DNA from: an uncultured Coriobacteriaceae bacterium
GTDB lineage: Bacteria > Actinomycetota > Coriobacteriia > Coriobacteriales > Atopobiaceae
Direction of reading: 5' to 3'
NCBI GenBank assembly: GCA_902791035.1
Contig: CADAUA010000015.1
Coordinates: 1 to 64,000, forward strand
DNA: 64,000 nucleotides
The notes beneath the pieces were generated by a model. The model did no database searches, was not told the DNA's origin, and was given only the letters and a program-made list of their open reading frames with translations. Position 1 is the stretch's first letter. Every line of letters starts with the position of its first letter. The position numbers and the translations under genes were made by a program. Shown here piece by piece: positions 42,011-49,921 of the stretch.

Positions 42011-42793
42011 ATGACAGGAACCGACACCGCCCAGAGCTCGATCGCGGTCCTCATAGACTACGAGAACCTGGCCCTGGGCACGGGCAAGCGGCGCAAGGGC
42101 GGCCATCAGGAGCCCGGCCCCGCGCCCGACATCAAGCTCATCATGGAGCGCCTGGTAGACAAGGGGCGCATCACGGCCAAGCGCGCCTACTGCGACTGGC
42201 AGCGCTTCCCGGACTCCATCACGCCCCTGCACGAGCTGGGCATCGAGCTCATCGAGATTCCCGACCGGGCCCACACCGGCAAGAACTCCGCCGACATCCG
42301 GCTCTCGGTGGACGCGGTGGAGATGTGCCTCACCAAGGAGCACATAGACACCTTCGCCATCCTCTCCGGCGACTCGGACTTCTCGCCCCTCGTGGCCAAG
42401 CTCAAGGAGTACGGTCGCACGGTCATCGGCGTGGGCATGCGCGAGAGCACGAGCCCGCTTCTGGCCGAGGTGTGCGACGAGTTCATCTTCTACGACGACC
42501 TGCAGCGGGCGGGCGGGGTGCCGGACTTCACGGCCAAGGTGCCCAAGGAGAGGCACGAGTGCTACCAGCTGCTCTTCGAGACCATCGACGCCCTGCAGCG
42601 GGAGAGCGACAGCTTCATCCTGGCCTCGCGGCTCAAGGACACCATGCGACGCAAGAAGCCGCAGTTCTCCGAGACATCGTACGGCTACCGGTCGTTCACG
42701 GCGCTCCTGCGCGAGGCGGCCAAGCTCGGCCTCATAGAGATCCACACCGACCCCAAGAGCGGGACGGTGGTCGTGGACGGATTCTGCGAGTAG
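42011..42793 (+). CDS. NYN (LabA/DUF88-like) domain protein with C-terminal OST-HTH/LOTUS-like domain
   Basis: A 260-residue protein. The PIN-like NYN nuclease domain has VLIDYENLALG (first Asp), KNSADIRLSVDAVEM and FAILSGDSDFSPLVAKLKEYG (acidic metal site). The C-terminal 80 residues, with LQRESDSFILASRLKDTMRR and SYGYRSFTALLREAAKLGLIE, match the winged-helix RNA-binding LOTUS/OST-HTH fold. NYN-LOTUS proteins are thought to be RNases. ATG 42011 is about 14 bases from AGGAAGGG. Same strand as its neighbours but gaps of 56 and 118 bases leave operon membership open. Confidence 0.85.
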   Translation: MTGTDTAQSSIAVLIDYENLALGTGKRRKGGHQEPGPAPDIKLIMERLVDKGRITAKRAYCDWQRFPDSITPLHELGIELIEIPDRAHTGKNSADIRLSVDAVEMCLTKEHIDTFAILSGDSDFSPLVAKLKEYGRTVIGVGMRESTSPLLAEVCDEFIFYDDLQRAGGVPDFTAKVPKERHECYQLLFETIDALQRESDSFILASRLKDTMRRKKPQFSETSYGYRSFTALLREAAKLGLIEIHTDPKSGTVVVDGFCE

Positions 42794-42911
42794 GTGCGCG
42801 AGTCTGCGAGTAAGGCCCGCCATCTGCGGGTATCTTGCGATAGGACAAGTACGCCGCCGTGGCAGGTCCGGCGGCGTGTGGCATGTTTGGGCACGTGAGA
42901 GAGGAAGTCGC

Positions 42912-43496
42912 ATGGCAGAGACAGACGAGGCCCTGGCGGGCATGTCGCCCGAGCTCGTGGGTGTGCTGGTGGAGGAGCTGGGATCGTCGAGCCGCAGGCA
43001 CCGGCAAGACGTCTCCCGGCGCATCGCCGAGGTGGCCAAGGCGGACCCGGAGCTCCTGGCGCCGCACGTGGGCGCGCTCGTGGAGGCACTCTACAAGCCG
43101 GAGGCGCAGACCCGCTGGCAGGTCCTGGATGCGCTCACTACGCTGGCGCCCACGCATGCGGCCGAGGTGGCCGAGGGCTTCGATGGGGCGGAGGCGTCCC
43201 TCTTTGACGATGGCTCGGCCATGGTGCGCCTGGCGGCCTTTCTCTTCCTGTGCGCGCTGGGCGCAACCTCGCCGGAGCTGTCCGACCAGGCCTGGCCCCT
43301 GCTCGACGAGGCCATCCAGTGCTACCACGGTGACGCCGAGTACCACGACATGCTGGTGGGCCTCCTGGGCCTCGCGCGCGGTGACGCGTCGGACGCGACG
43401 AAGAAGGCCCTGGTCGGCCGCGTGAGCTTCGACTCCAAGAACGGCAGCGGCTACATCCGCCAGCTCTCCGCCGACATCCTGGCCGCCTGCAAGTAG
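42912..43496 (+). CDS. small HEAT-like repeat protein
   Basis: A 194-residue all-helical, acidic protein. Helical pairs such as QDVSRRIAEVAKADPELLAP, LVEALYKPEAQTRWQVLDAL and AMVRLAAFLFLCALG resemble HEAT repeats used for protein-protein contact. No catalytic motif. GAGGAAGTCGC precedes the ATG. Its Lys-Tag stop is followed at once by a GTGACA repeat. Function unknown. Confidence 0.7.
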   Translation: MAETDEALAGMSPELVGVLVEELGSSSRRHRQDVSRRIAEVAKADPELLAPHVGALVEALYKPEAQTRWQVLDALTTLAPTHAAEVAEGFDGAEASLFDDGSAMVRLAAFLFLCALGATSPELSDQAWPLLDEAIQCYHGDAEYHDMLVGLLGLARGDASDATKKALVGRVSFDSKNGSGYIRQLSADILAACK

Positions 43497-43548
43497 CCTG
43501 ACAGGGGGTCGGAGTTCCTGTCACGCGGGGTCGGAGTTCCTGTCACGC
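43497..43548. repeat. GTGACA repeats, core GGAACTCC
   Basis: Two units in minus orientation immediately downstream of the HEAT-like gene. Confidence 0.85.
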
Positions 43549-43678
43549 TCTGTGTCAGCATTTCAGGGGAGGGCGAGGGTTGTGCCCACTCGCTGGAACC
43601 CTGCGCGCCGCGTGGGGCCCCGGCTGGCCGCGCGGTACAATCCCGTCGTTTGGAAAACCTATCCGAAAGGCAATTCGC

Positions 43679-44521
43679 ATGGCAAACAGCAAGAAGGGCC
43701 TCGCGACCCCCATCTGGATCGTCATCGCCGTGGCAGCGCTGGCCGTAGGCGTCCTGCTCGGTCACTTCGTGATCGGCGGGGGCGGCGCAGTCTCGCTCTC
43801 TGGCAAGACCACGATCTCCGAGGGCGACTTGGACAGCCCGATCGCGAGCTACACCTACGACGGCAAGACCACGAACGTCAGCGCGCGCGAGGTGATCGAG
43901 CAGAGCTCCTCCCTCGACGCCGCCAAGCAGGACGACGGCACCTACGCCGTGCCCTCCGCCGACGACGTGCTGGCCTACGCGCGCAATGCCATCGTGCTGC
44001 AGGTGGCCTCCGACCAGGGCCTCTCCGTGAGCGACGAGGAGCGCGACCAGTACGCGCAGGACATGCTCCAGACCACCGACTACGCAACCGTGGCGGCCAA
44101 CTACGGCATCCCCGAGGACACGGTCAAGAAGATCGTGTCTGACTCCGCCCTCATGAAGAAGCTCCGCGACTCCGTGGTCACGACCGAGCTGCCCACCATG
44201 CCGGATGCCCCGACTGCTCCCGACGACGGCAACACCGACACCGCCACCCAGGACTACGCCACCTACGTGATCAGCCTGCTGGGCGACGAGTGGGACGCCA
44301 CGAACAACACCTGGGCCCGCACCGACGGCTCCTACTATGCTGCGCTGAGCTCCTACCCCATCTCCAACGAGTCCGCCACCTACGCCGCCGCCCAGGCCGC
44401 CTACTACGTGGCCTACAGCAACTACTCGACGGCATCCAGCCAGGTGTCCTCCGAGTGGACCACCTACGTGAACACGCTCTTCTCCAAGGCGTCGATTCAG
44501 ATCGAGTCCCTGCAGGCATAG
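43679..44521 (+). CDS. membrane-anchored extracytoplasmic protein, SurA-N-like region
   Basis: A 280-residue protein with one N-terminal helix (PIWIVIAVAALAVGVLLGHFV), then an extracytoplasmic domain. Residues about 65-165 (SAREVIEQSS, then ARNAIVLQVASDQGLSVSDEE and YGIPEDTVKKIVSDSALM) resemble the helical N-terminal domain of SurA/PrsA-type chaperones, but no parvulin isomerase domain is present. The C-terminal half is Tyr/Ser/Thr/Ala-rich. It could be a holdase for secreted proteins. ATG 43679 follows CCGAAAGGCAATTCGC. A strong terminator ends the unit. Confidence 0.65.
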   Translation: MANSKKGLATPIWIVIAVAALAVGVLLGHFVIGGGGAVSLSGKTTISEGDLDSPIASYTYDGKTTNVSAREVIEQSSSLDAAKQDDGTYAVPSADDVLAYARNAIVLQVASDQGLSVSDEERDQYAQDMLQTTDYATVAANYGIPEDTVKKIVSDSALMKKLRDSVVTTELPTMPDAPTAPDDGNTDTATQDYATYVISLLGDEWDATNNTWARTDGSYYAALSSYPISNESATYAAAQAAYYVAYSNYSTASSQVSSEWTTYVNTLFSKASIQIESLQA

Positions 44522-44554
44522 GGCCTGCTTATAGCGGCCGGTAGTCCGGCCTAC

Positions 44555-44592
44555 AAAGTGGGTGGTCCTCCATCGAGGACCACCCACTTTTT
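44555..44592 (+). terminator. intrinsic terminator after the SurA-like gene
   Basis: A perfect 16-bp stem (AAAGTGGGTGGTCCTC and complement) with loop CATC, followed by TTTTT; the A-run on the 5' side makes it usable from both strands. Confidence 0.9.
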
Positions 44593-44666
44593 ATATGCTG
44601 GGGACATCTCCTGGACGCGCGCTTCCAACTGGGGCTTCTTGCTGCGGGCAAGTCTCAAGAACCGGG

Positions 44667-44920
44667 AGGTAGACCCCCGGAGGGGGCTACTACCATACTT
44701 GCCGACGATAGTCCTCCAAGGGGGACCACCCATATTTTGTGCATAGACAGTATCAATCGGATACCTTCCGTCAACTGGTGTTTCTTTCCAGAAGGTAATT
44801 CGGAATGGTCGAGGGTAGACCCCCAGAGGGGACTACCTGCGTGCGGGCGGGGAGGGTAGACCCCTAGAGGGGACTACCGGCGTGCGGGCGGGGAGGGTAG
44901 ACCCCTGCGGGGGTTCACCC
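44667..44920. repeat. GGTAGACCCC...GGGGACTACC hairpin family
   Basis: Hairpins at about 44667-44693, 44814-44837, 44855-44878 and 44894-44920 share GGTAGACCCCYNGNGGGG. The last three form a tandem array of about 41 bp with the spacer GCGTGCGGGCGGGGA. A looser relative (GTCCTCCAAGGGGGACCACC) lies near 44711. No gene is seen from 44593 to 44991. Confidence 0.8.
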
Positions 44921-44991
44921 ACTCTTGATATGACCGGACTTCGGGCAGAGAATGGGTTTCGCCGGTCGATCAGAACCGAGGAAGGAAGGCC

Positions 44992-46185
44992 ATGCGCGTG
45001 GCGATAAGCGCTTGTCTCTTGGGACGTCCCGTGCGCTACGACGGCGGGACCAAGCCCAATGCGGCGGTGCGGGCTCTGGCAGACAAGGTCGACGCGCTCC
45101 CAGTGTGCCCGGAGACGGCGAGCGGCCTTCCCGTGCCGCGTCCGCCAGCAGAGCAGCAGCCAGACGGCCGCGTCCTCCTTCGTGGTGGCACCGATGTGAC
45201 CTCGGACTTCGCGCGCGGCTCCGCGCATGAGGCCGCCCGGGTCATCGCCGCCCAGGCACCGCTCGCCGTGCTCAAGGCAAAGAGCCCCTCCTGCGGCCAT
45301 GGGGTAATCTACGATGGTACCTACACTGGAACGCTGACCAAGGGGGAGGGCACCTTTGCCCGCCTGCTTGTGGAGGAGGGGATCTGCGTGGTTGATGAGA
45401 ACGTGGTCAAGTCCTGCAAGCCGAGTGTGGAGCACCCGGTGGCCATCGTGTTGGGAAGCGGCCTGGGCCACCTGCAGACGCTCGTGAAGCCGGTCCGTCG
45501 CATCGACTACCACGACATCGAGGACTTTCCGGAAGAGGCCCAGCCCGTGGCGGGCCACCGCTTCGAGGCCACGGTGGGCACCGTGGACGGCGTGCCCGTG
45601 GTGGTATACCCGGGGCGCATCCACCTCTATCAGGGCTACACGGCCGGCCAGGTGACCTGCCTGGTGCGCCATGCCCACCGCCTGGGCTGCCACGACATCA
45701 TCTTCGCATGCGCCACGGGTGCCGTGGAGGGCAACGCCCACATGGGCCTGGGCATCATCACCGACCAGATCAACCTCACCGGGCGCAACCCCCTGGCCGA
45801 GTGGGACGGCCTGCGCGACGTGGAGACTCCCTTCGTGGACATGGGCGAGGCCTACAGCGCCTATCTGCGCACTATCGCGCGCGGTGTGGCCGACGACCTG
45901 GGCATCTCCGTGGAGGAGGGCGTCTACGCCGGGCTCCTGGGACCCAGCTTCGAGACGCCCGCCGAGGTGCGCATGCTCGCGGGCATGGGCGTGTCCTACG
46001 CCGGCATGAGTACGGTTAACGAGGTCATCATGGCCAACGCTCTGGGCATGAACGTGCTGGGGCTCACCCTGGCCACGAACATGGCGGGGGCGAGCGAGAC
46101 CAACCACCAGTCCGTGCTGGAGGAGGCTGCCAAGCACGCGGACGACTTCGAGCGCCTGGTGCGCGGGGTCATCCGGCTGCTGTAA
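44992..46185 (+). CDS. DUF523-purine nucleoside phosphorylase fusion
   Basis: One 397-residue frame with two domains. Residues 1-140 are DUF523: ISACLLGRPVRYDGG, LPVCPETASGLPVPRPPAE and LKAKSPSCGHGVIYDG with its conserved Cys. From about 148 it is a trimeric-type purine nucleoside phosphorylase: VAIVLGSGLGHL, VVYPGRIHLYQGY, GIITDQINLTGRNPL, LLGPSFETPAEVRMLAGMG and MSTVNEVIMAN, then LATNMAGAS. The PNP part lacks the usual 20 or so N-terminal residues. PNP cleaves purine nucleosides with phosphate; DUF523 has no settled role. GAGGAAGGAAGGCC precedes the ATG. The two are usually separate proteins. Confidence 0.85.
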   Translation: MRVAISACLLGRPVRYDGGTKPNAAVRALADKVDALPVCPETASGLPVPRPPAEQQPDGRVLLRGGTDVTSDFARGSAHEAARVIAAQAPLAVLKAKSPSCGHGVIYDGTYTGTLTKGEGTFARLLVEEGICVVDENVVKSCKPSVEHPVAIVLGSGLGHLQTLVKPVRRIDYHDIEDFPEEAQPVAGHRFEATVGTVDGVPVVVYPGRIHLYQGYTAGQVTCLVRHAHRLGCHDIIFACATGAVEGNAHMGLGIITDQINLTGRNPLAEWDGLRDVETPFVDMGEAYSAYLRTIARGVADDLGISVEEGVYAGLLGPSFETPAEVRMLAGMGVSYAGMSTVNEVIMANALGMNVLGLTLATNMAGASETNHQSVLEEAAKHADDFERLVRGVIRLL

Positions 46186-46214
46186 GGCCAGCTCCGCGGA
46201 CAAGGGCGTACGGT

Positions 46215-46988
46215 ATGCCGGCCAGGCGCTATCAGGACATAAACGCCGAGACCATCGACCGCTGGGTGGACCAGGGCTGGGAGTGGGGCCAGCCCATCGA
46301 CCATGCGACCTTTGCGTGTGCCGCGGCGGGGGAGTGGGACGTGGTGCTTACCCCGCGGCTGCCGGTGCCGCACTGGTGGTTTGGCGACCTGCAGGGCAGG
46401 CGCGTGCTAGGGCTTGCCGCGGGTGGCGGCCAGCAGATGCCCGTTCTTGCTGCGGCAGGCGCCGTGTGCACGGTGCTTGACTACTCGGAGCGCCAGCTGG
46501 AGAGCGAGCTGCTGGTCGCCGAGCGCGAGGGCTACGACATCACGATTGTGCGGGCGGACATGACGGAGCGCCTGCCCTTCGAGGACGAGTCGTTCGACCT
46601 GGTGTTCCACCCGGTGTCCAACTGCTACATCCAGGACGTGCAGCATGTGTGGGACGAGGTTGCCCGCGTGCTCGTGCCGGGCGGTCGGCTCCTTGCGGGG
46701 CTGGACAACGGCTTCAACTTCGTGGTGGACGTGGACGACGAGAGCCACATCGTGGGACGGCTGCCCTTTGACCCGCTGGCTAACGCGGAACAGATGGCCG
46801 AGCTTGAGGCCACGGATTCTGGCGTGCAGTTCTCGCACACCATAGGCGAGCAGATTGGCGGGCAGTTGCGGACCGGGCTTGAGCTCCTGGACGTGTACGA
46901 CGACACAAACGGCGAGGGCTACCTGCACGAACACGGCGTGCCCACCTTCTGGGCCACCCTCTCACGCAAGCGTGCCAAAAGTGTCTGA
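46215..46988 (+). CDS. class I SAM-dependent methyltransferase
   Basis: A 257-residue methyltransferase: motif I VLGLAAGGGQQMPVLAAAG, acidic motif II VLDYSERQLE, motif III VRADMTERLPFEDESFDLVF and post-motif VARVLVPGGRLLAGLDNG. Similar to UbiE-type small-molecule methyltransferases; substrate unknown. It starts 29 bases after the fusion gene and is probably co-transcribed. Start follows ACAAGGGCG. Confidence 0.85.
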   Translation: MPARRYQDINAETIDRWVDQGWEWGQPIDHATFACAAAGEWDVVLTPRLPVPHWWFGDLQGRRVLGLAAGGGQQMPVLAAAGAVCTVLDYSERQLESELLVAEREGYDITIVRADMTERLPFEDESFDLVFHPVSNCYIQDVQHVWDEVARVLVPGGRLLAGLDNGFNFVVDVDDESHIVGRLPFDPLANAEQMAELEATDSGVQFSHTIGEQIGGQLRTGLELLDVYDDTNGEGYLHEHGVPTFWATLSRKRAKSV

Positions 46989-47024
46989 CACTCCTAGCAC
47001 GGTGGGGCTGCGAAAAATTGGTGC

Positions 47025-47053
47025 TTGAAAAGCCGCGGCCTCGCCCCTATAGT
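47025..47053 (+). promoter_or_regulatory. promoter of tRNA-Thr
   Basis: TTGAAA at 47025-47030, a 17-bp spacer and TATAGT at 47048-47053, eleven bases before the mature tRNA. Confidence 0.75.
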
Positions 47054-47063
47054 TAAACAGCAC

Positions 47064-47139
47064 GCCAGCATAGCTCAGTCGGTAGAGCACCGCTCTCGTA
47101 AAGCGGGGGTCATGAGTTCGAGTCTCATTGCTGGCTCCA
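47064..47139 (+). tRNA. tRNA-Thr(CGT)
   Basis: All arms pair: acceptor GCCAGCA/TGCTGGC, D stem GCTC/GAGC, anticodon stem CCGCT/AGCGG with loop CTCGTAA, T arm ATGAG-TTCGAGT-CTCAT. Anticodon CGT reads ACG codons. CCA is encoded at 47137-47139. Confidence 0.97.
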
Positions 47140-47147
47140 CGAAAAAG

Positions 47148-47187
47148 AGCCGGTTAGCCATTTGATTTGGTTAACCGGCTTATTTAT
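47148..47187 (+). terminator. terminator after tRNA-Thr
   Basis: AGCCGGTTAGCC pairs with GGTTAACCGGCT (one mismatch) around a 9-nt loop, followed by TATTTAT. Confidence 0.8.
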
Positions 47188-47267
47188 GTTAGAGGCTGAC
47201 TGCATTGGACGGCTCAACGCTCTGTCCAACATGCCTGTGCCATGAAGAACGCTTCCTTGAGCTCGAA

Positions 47268-47450
47268 CTACATCTGCAAGGGCCACACAAAGCAGATGCA
47301 CGGCTCGTTGTAATAGGGCAGAAGCACATCGTGGGTGAGGAACGTCATGCGCTCGACCTTTGCCTGGGCGATGAGCATGCGGCCGAACGGATCCTTATGG
47401 TTTGGTGCGTCGGCTCCGCGCTCTAGCCCATCGGTTGATTCCAAAGAGCG
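47268..47450 (-). pseudogene. remnant of a PIN-domain (VapC-like) toxin, C-terminal part
   Basis: The reading frame ends with HKDPFGRMLIAQAKVERMTF then LTHDVLLPYYNEPCICFV and a stop. H-x-DPFDRxLIAQA followed by LLTxD and a late Tyr is the C-terminal signature of PIN toxins; here the Asp of DPFD is Gly. No N-terminal PIN half with its acidic residues, and no antitoxin gene, can be read upstream, so this is a decayed fragment. Confidence 0.6.
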
Positions 47451-47976
47451 TGGCAAACTCGTTATTTCGTGCCGTTCGTGCCACTTGGACCCATGCGGGC
47501 GGTGCGCGGCGGGCCGACTACTCGGGCGGCCCAAATAAAGTCAGCGTTCAAGGCAGGCGCGGGCAGAAAAATGTGCTCCTGACCCCTCTGGGCGTTGACT
47601 TTTTTCGGCGCACCCCGAGTAGCGAGTCGCCACGATGGCCGGTTTCTGCTGCCGACGCCCACATGAGGGGCGCAAAGCCGCCCGCCAGGGCCGATTGTCT
47701 GTCGGCTGATAGATGGGCTAAGCGGAAAGCCTGCAGGTGGAAGACCTTTTGCGCGAGGCTCGGCAGAGGTTTGGCCCTGCTCCCCTCTGACGGGAAGGGC
47801 CCGCGATCGTCTGCCGCTCGCCCACCTCAGCTGCGCACCCCCGAGGGGCAGGCGCGTTTACCAGCCATAAGCGCACTTGGGCGTCATGGAGGCATGAGGT
47901 CCGGTGCATTTGACTATGCTAGGCGTACCTAAGACAGGCACGACGGGGTCGCCACCCCGGCAGAAGGGGGAGGCAC
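47451..47976. other. gene-poor stretch downstream of tRNA-Thr
   Basis: No open frame with a start site or protein similarity was found in these 526 bases. A loose stem (AAAGTCAGCG at 47536 with CGTTGACTTT at about 47586) and TTGACT at 47910 are visible. Base use is less regular than in coding regions, consistent with remnants of an inserted segment. Confidence 0.4.
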
Positions 47977-49056
47977 ATGCCCTTCAGGATCATCCGCAAC
48001 GACATTACCAAGGTCCACGCCGACGCCATCGTGAACACGGCAAACCCGCAGCCCACCTTTGGCAGCGGGACCGACGCCGCCATCTACCATGCGGCGGGGG
48101 AGCAGCGGCTCCTGGCGGCGCGGCGGGGCATCGGTGCCCTCGTCCCAGGTCAGGCGGCTGTGACGCCTGCCTTTGACCTTCCTGCCACCTACATCATCCA
48201 CACCGTGGGTCCGGCCTGGGTGGACGGCCGTAATGGGGAGCTAGATACCCTGCGTGCCTGCTACCGTAACTCGCTCGTGCTGGCAGACCAGCTTGGGTGC
48301 AAGAGCATTGCCTTCCCTCTCATCTCCACGGGTGCGTACGGGTTTCCCAAGAGCGCGGCGCTCGAGGTGGCGCTCTCAGCCATCCGCGACCACCTGGAGC
48401 ACTCGGACCTGGAGGTCACGCTCGTTGTCTTTGGGCGCGACTCCTACCAGCTGGCTTCGGGCCTGGTGGATCAAGTTGACCAGTACATCGACGAGAACTA
48501 CTACGAGCAGCAGCTGGCCACGGAGATTGGGGAGAGCCGCGACGCGGCGTCAGGCGCGCGGCCCTTCTCACCTGGGCAAAGGCGCAGGGGTGCAAGGCTC
48601 AAGGAGGAGCCGTCGGATGGTGGGGCAAAGCTCGAGGAGTGCGCACCGGCACCGTTAGCTGCGCCGTCCTTCTCAGTGGCCACAGCGCCCAGCTCTCTGG
48701 AGGACGCCATCAGCAGCATGGGCCAGAGCTTCCAGGCCACGCTCTTTGCCCTTATCGACCAGAGCGGCATGACGGACGCGGAGGTCTACAAGCGGGCCAA
48801 CCTGGATCGCAAGCTCTTCTCAAAGATCCGCTGCAACGAGGCCTACATACCCAAGAAGCAGACCATCCTGGCCCTGGCCATAGCACTGAGGCTGAGCATG
48901 GCGCAGGCGCGCGAGCTCCTGGCCAGCGCGGGCTTCACGCTTACCAACAACAACCTGCGTGACGTGATCGTGAGCTACTGCATAGAGAGCCGCATCTACG
49001 ACATCTTTGAGGTGAATGCCCTGCTCTTCAAGTACGACCAGCCGCTTCTGTCGTAG
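47977..49056 (+). CDS. macrodomain protein with C-terminal helix-turn-helix-like domain
   Basis: A 359-residue protein. Residues 1-170 are a macrodomain: IRNDITKVHADAIVNTANPQ, GSGTDAAIYHAAG, VTPAFDLPATYIIHTVGP and PLISTGAYGFPKSAALEVAL, so it should bind or hydrolyse ADP-ribose or its adducts. After a charged linker, residues 240-359 (GQSFQATLFALIDQSGMTDA, then VYKRANLDRKLFSKIRC and SMAQARELLASAGFTLT) form a helical domain like a lambda-repressor HTH with an extra C-terminal part. GGGGGAGGCAC precedes the ATG. A VWA gene follows 141 bases after the stop. Confidence 0.85.
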   Translation: MPFRIIRNDITKVHADAIVNTANPQPTFGSGTDAAIYHAAGEQRLLAARRGIGALVPGQAAVTPAFDLPATYIIHTVGPAWVDGRNGELDTLRACYRNSLVLADQLGCKSIAFPLISTGAYGFPKSAALEVALSAIRDHLEHSDLEVTLVVFGRDSYQLASGLVDQVDQYIDENYYEQQLATEIGESRDAASGARPFSPGQRRRGARLKEEPSDGGAKLEECAPAPLAAPSFSVATAPSSLEDAISSMGQSFQATLFALIDQSGMTDAEVYKRANLDRKLFSKIRCNEAYIPKKQTILALAIALRLSMAQARELLASAGFTLTNNNLRDVIVSYCIESRIYDIFEVNALLFKYDQPLLS

Positions 49057-49085
49057 GTGACAACAGGTCAGACTCCGATGACGCC
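49057..49085. repeat. GTGACA repeat, core ACAGGTCA
   Basis: One unit starts directly at the macrodomain stop codon, followed by a partial GATGAC unit. Confidence 0.75.
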
Positions 49086-49197
49086 CAGCCGCGATGTCGC
49101 TTTGGAAGCGACCATCCGGGCGGGCATGCCTGCGACACTTGCGCCATCAAGCAGGGAGCGCCGACCGCACGGCCGGCGCCTGACGCAGGAGGCAGTC

Positions 49198-49902
49198 ATG
49201 ATGGAGCAGCAGGGGCACGACGCAGTCCAGAGGCGCACAGGCGACAAGTTCGACCTCACCGAGCTCGTGATGATCCTGGACCGCAGCGGGTCCATGGGAG
49301 GGCTGGAGGGCGACACCATCGGCGGCTACAACTCGATGCTGCAAAGGCAGCGCCAGGCCGGCGGTCGCGTGCTGGTGTCCACCGTGCTCTTTGACGACGT
49401 GAGCGAGGTCCTCTTTGACCGCGTGCCCCTGGAGCGTATGCCCCGGATGACCGAGAACGACTACTACGTGCGCGGATGCACGGCGCTCCTTGACGCGCTG
49501 GGCGGAGCCATCCATCACATCGGCAACGTGCACAAGTATGCGCGCCCCGAGGACCGGCCGGGCAAGACCATCTTCGTCATCACCACGGACGGCCTGGAGA
49601 ACGCCAGCCAGCGCTACACCTACGAGCGAGTGCGCCAGATGGTGAGCCACGAGCAGGAGAAGTACGGCTGGGAGTTTCTCTTCCTAGGAGCAAACATGGA
49701 TGCCATCGCCACGGCGGCGCGCATGGGCATTGGCGCGGATCGTGCGGCCACGTACGTGAGCGACTCCGCGGGCACGGCCCTCAACTACGAGGTGGTGGGC
49801 GAGGCGGTGTGCCAGATGCGCGCCACGGCGGCCCCCATCGACGGCAGCTGGAAGCAGCGCATAGAGCAGGACGAGCGCCGTCGCGGCCGGCGAAACGGCT
49901 GA
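49198..49902 (+). CDS. VWA domain protein
   Basis: A 234-residue protein consisting of a von Willebrand A domain: MILDRSGSMGG is the MIDAS D-x-S-x-S loop, the Thr is in VRGCTALLDALG and the second Asp in ITTDGLENAS; GWEFLFLGANMDA follows. No signal peptide, so cytoplasmic. The 30-residue C-terminal tail is charged (EQDERRRGRRNG). Cytoplasmic VWA proteins act as metal-dependent adaptors, as in TerY and MoxR-associated systems. ATG 49198 follows GCAGGAGGCAGTC. Likely paired with the macrodomain gene. Confidence 0.85.
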   Translation: MMEQQGHDAVQRRTGDKFDLTELVMILDRSGSMGGLEGDTIGGYNSMLQRQRQAGGRVLVSTVLFDDVSEVLFDRVPLERMPRMTENDYYVRGCTALLDALGGAIHHIGNVHKYARPEDRPGKTIFVITTDGLENASQRYTYERVRQMVSHEQEKYGWEFLFLGANMDAIATAARMGIGADRAATYVSDSAGTALNYEVVGEAVCQMRATAAPIDGSWKQRIEQDERRRGRRNG

Positions 49903-49921
49903 GCTCGCGGAACCTGCCCCA

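Noticed and set aside
47451-47976. A 176-codon plus-strand frame (47402-47932) as a gene
   Set aside because: No ribosome site, no recognisable domain, and composition unlike neighbouring genes.
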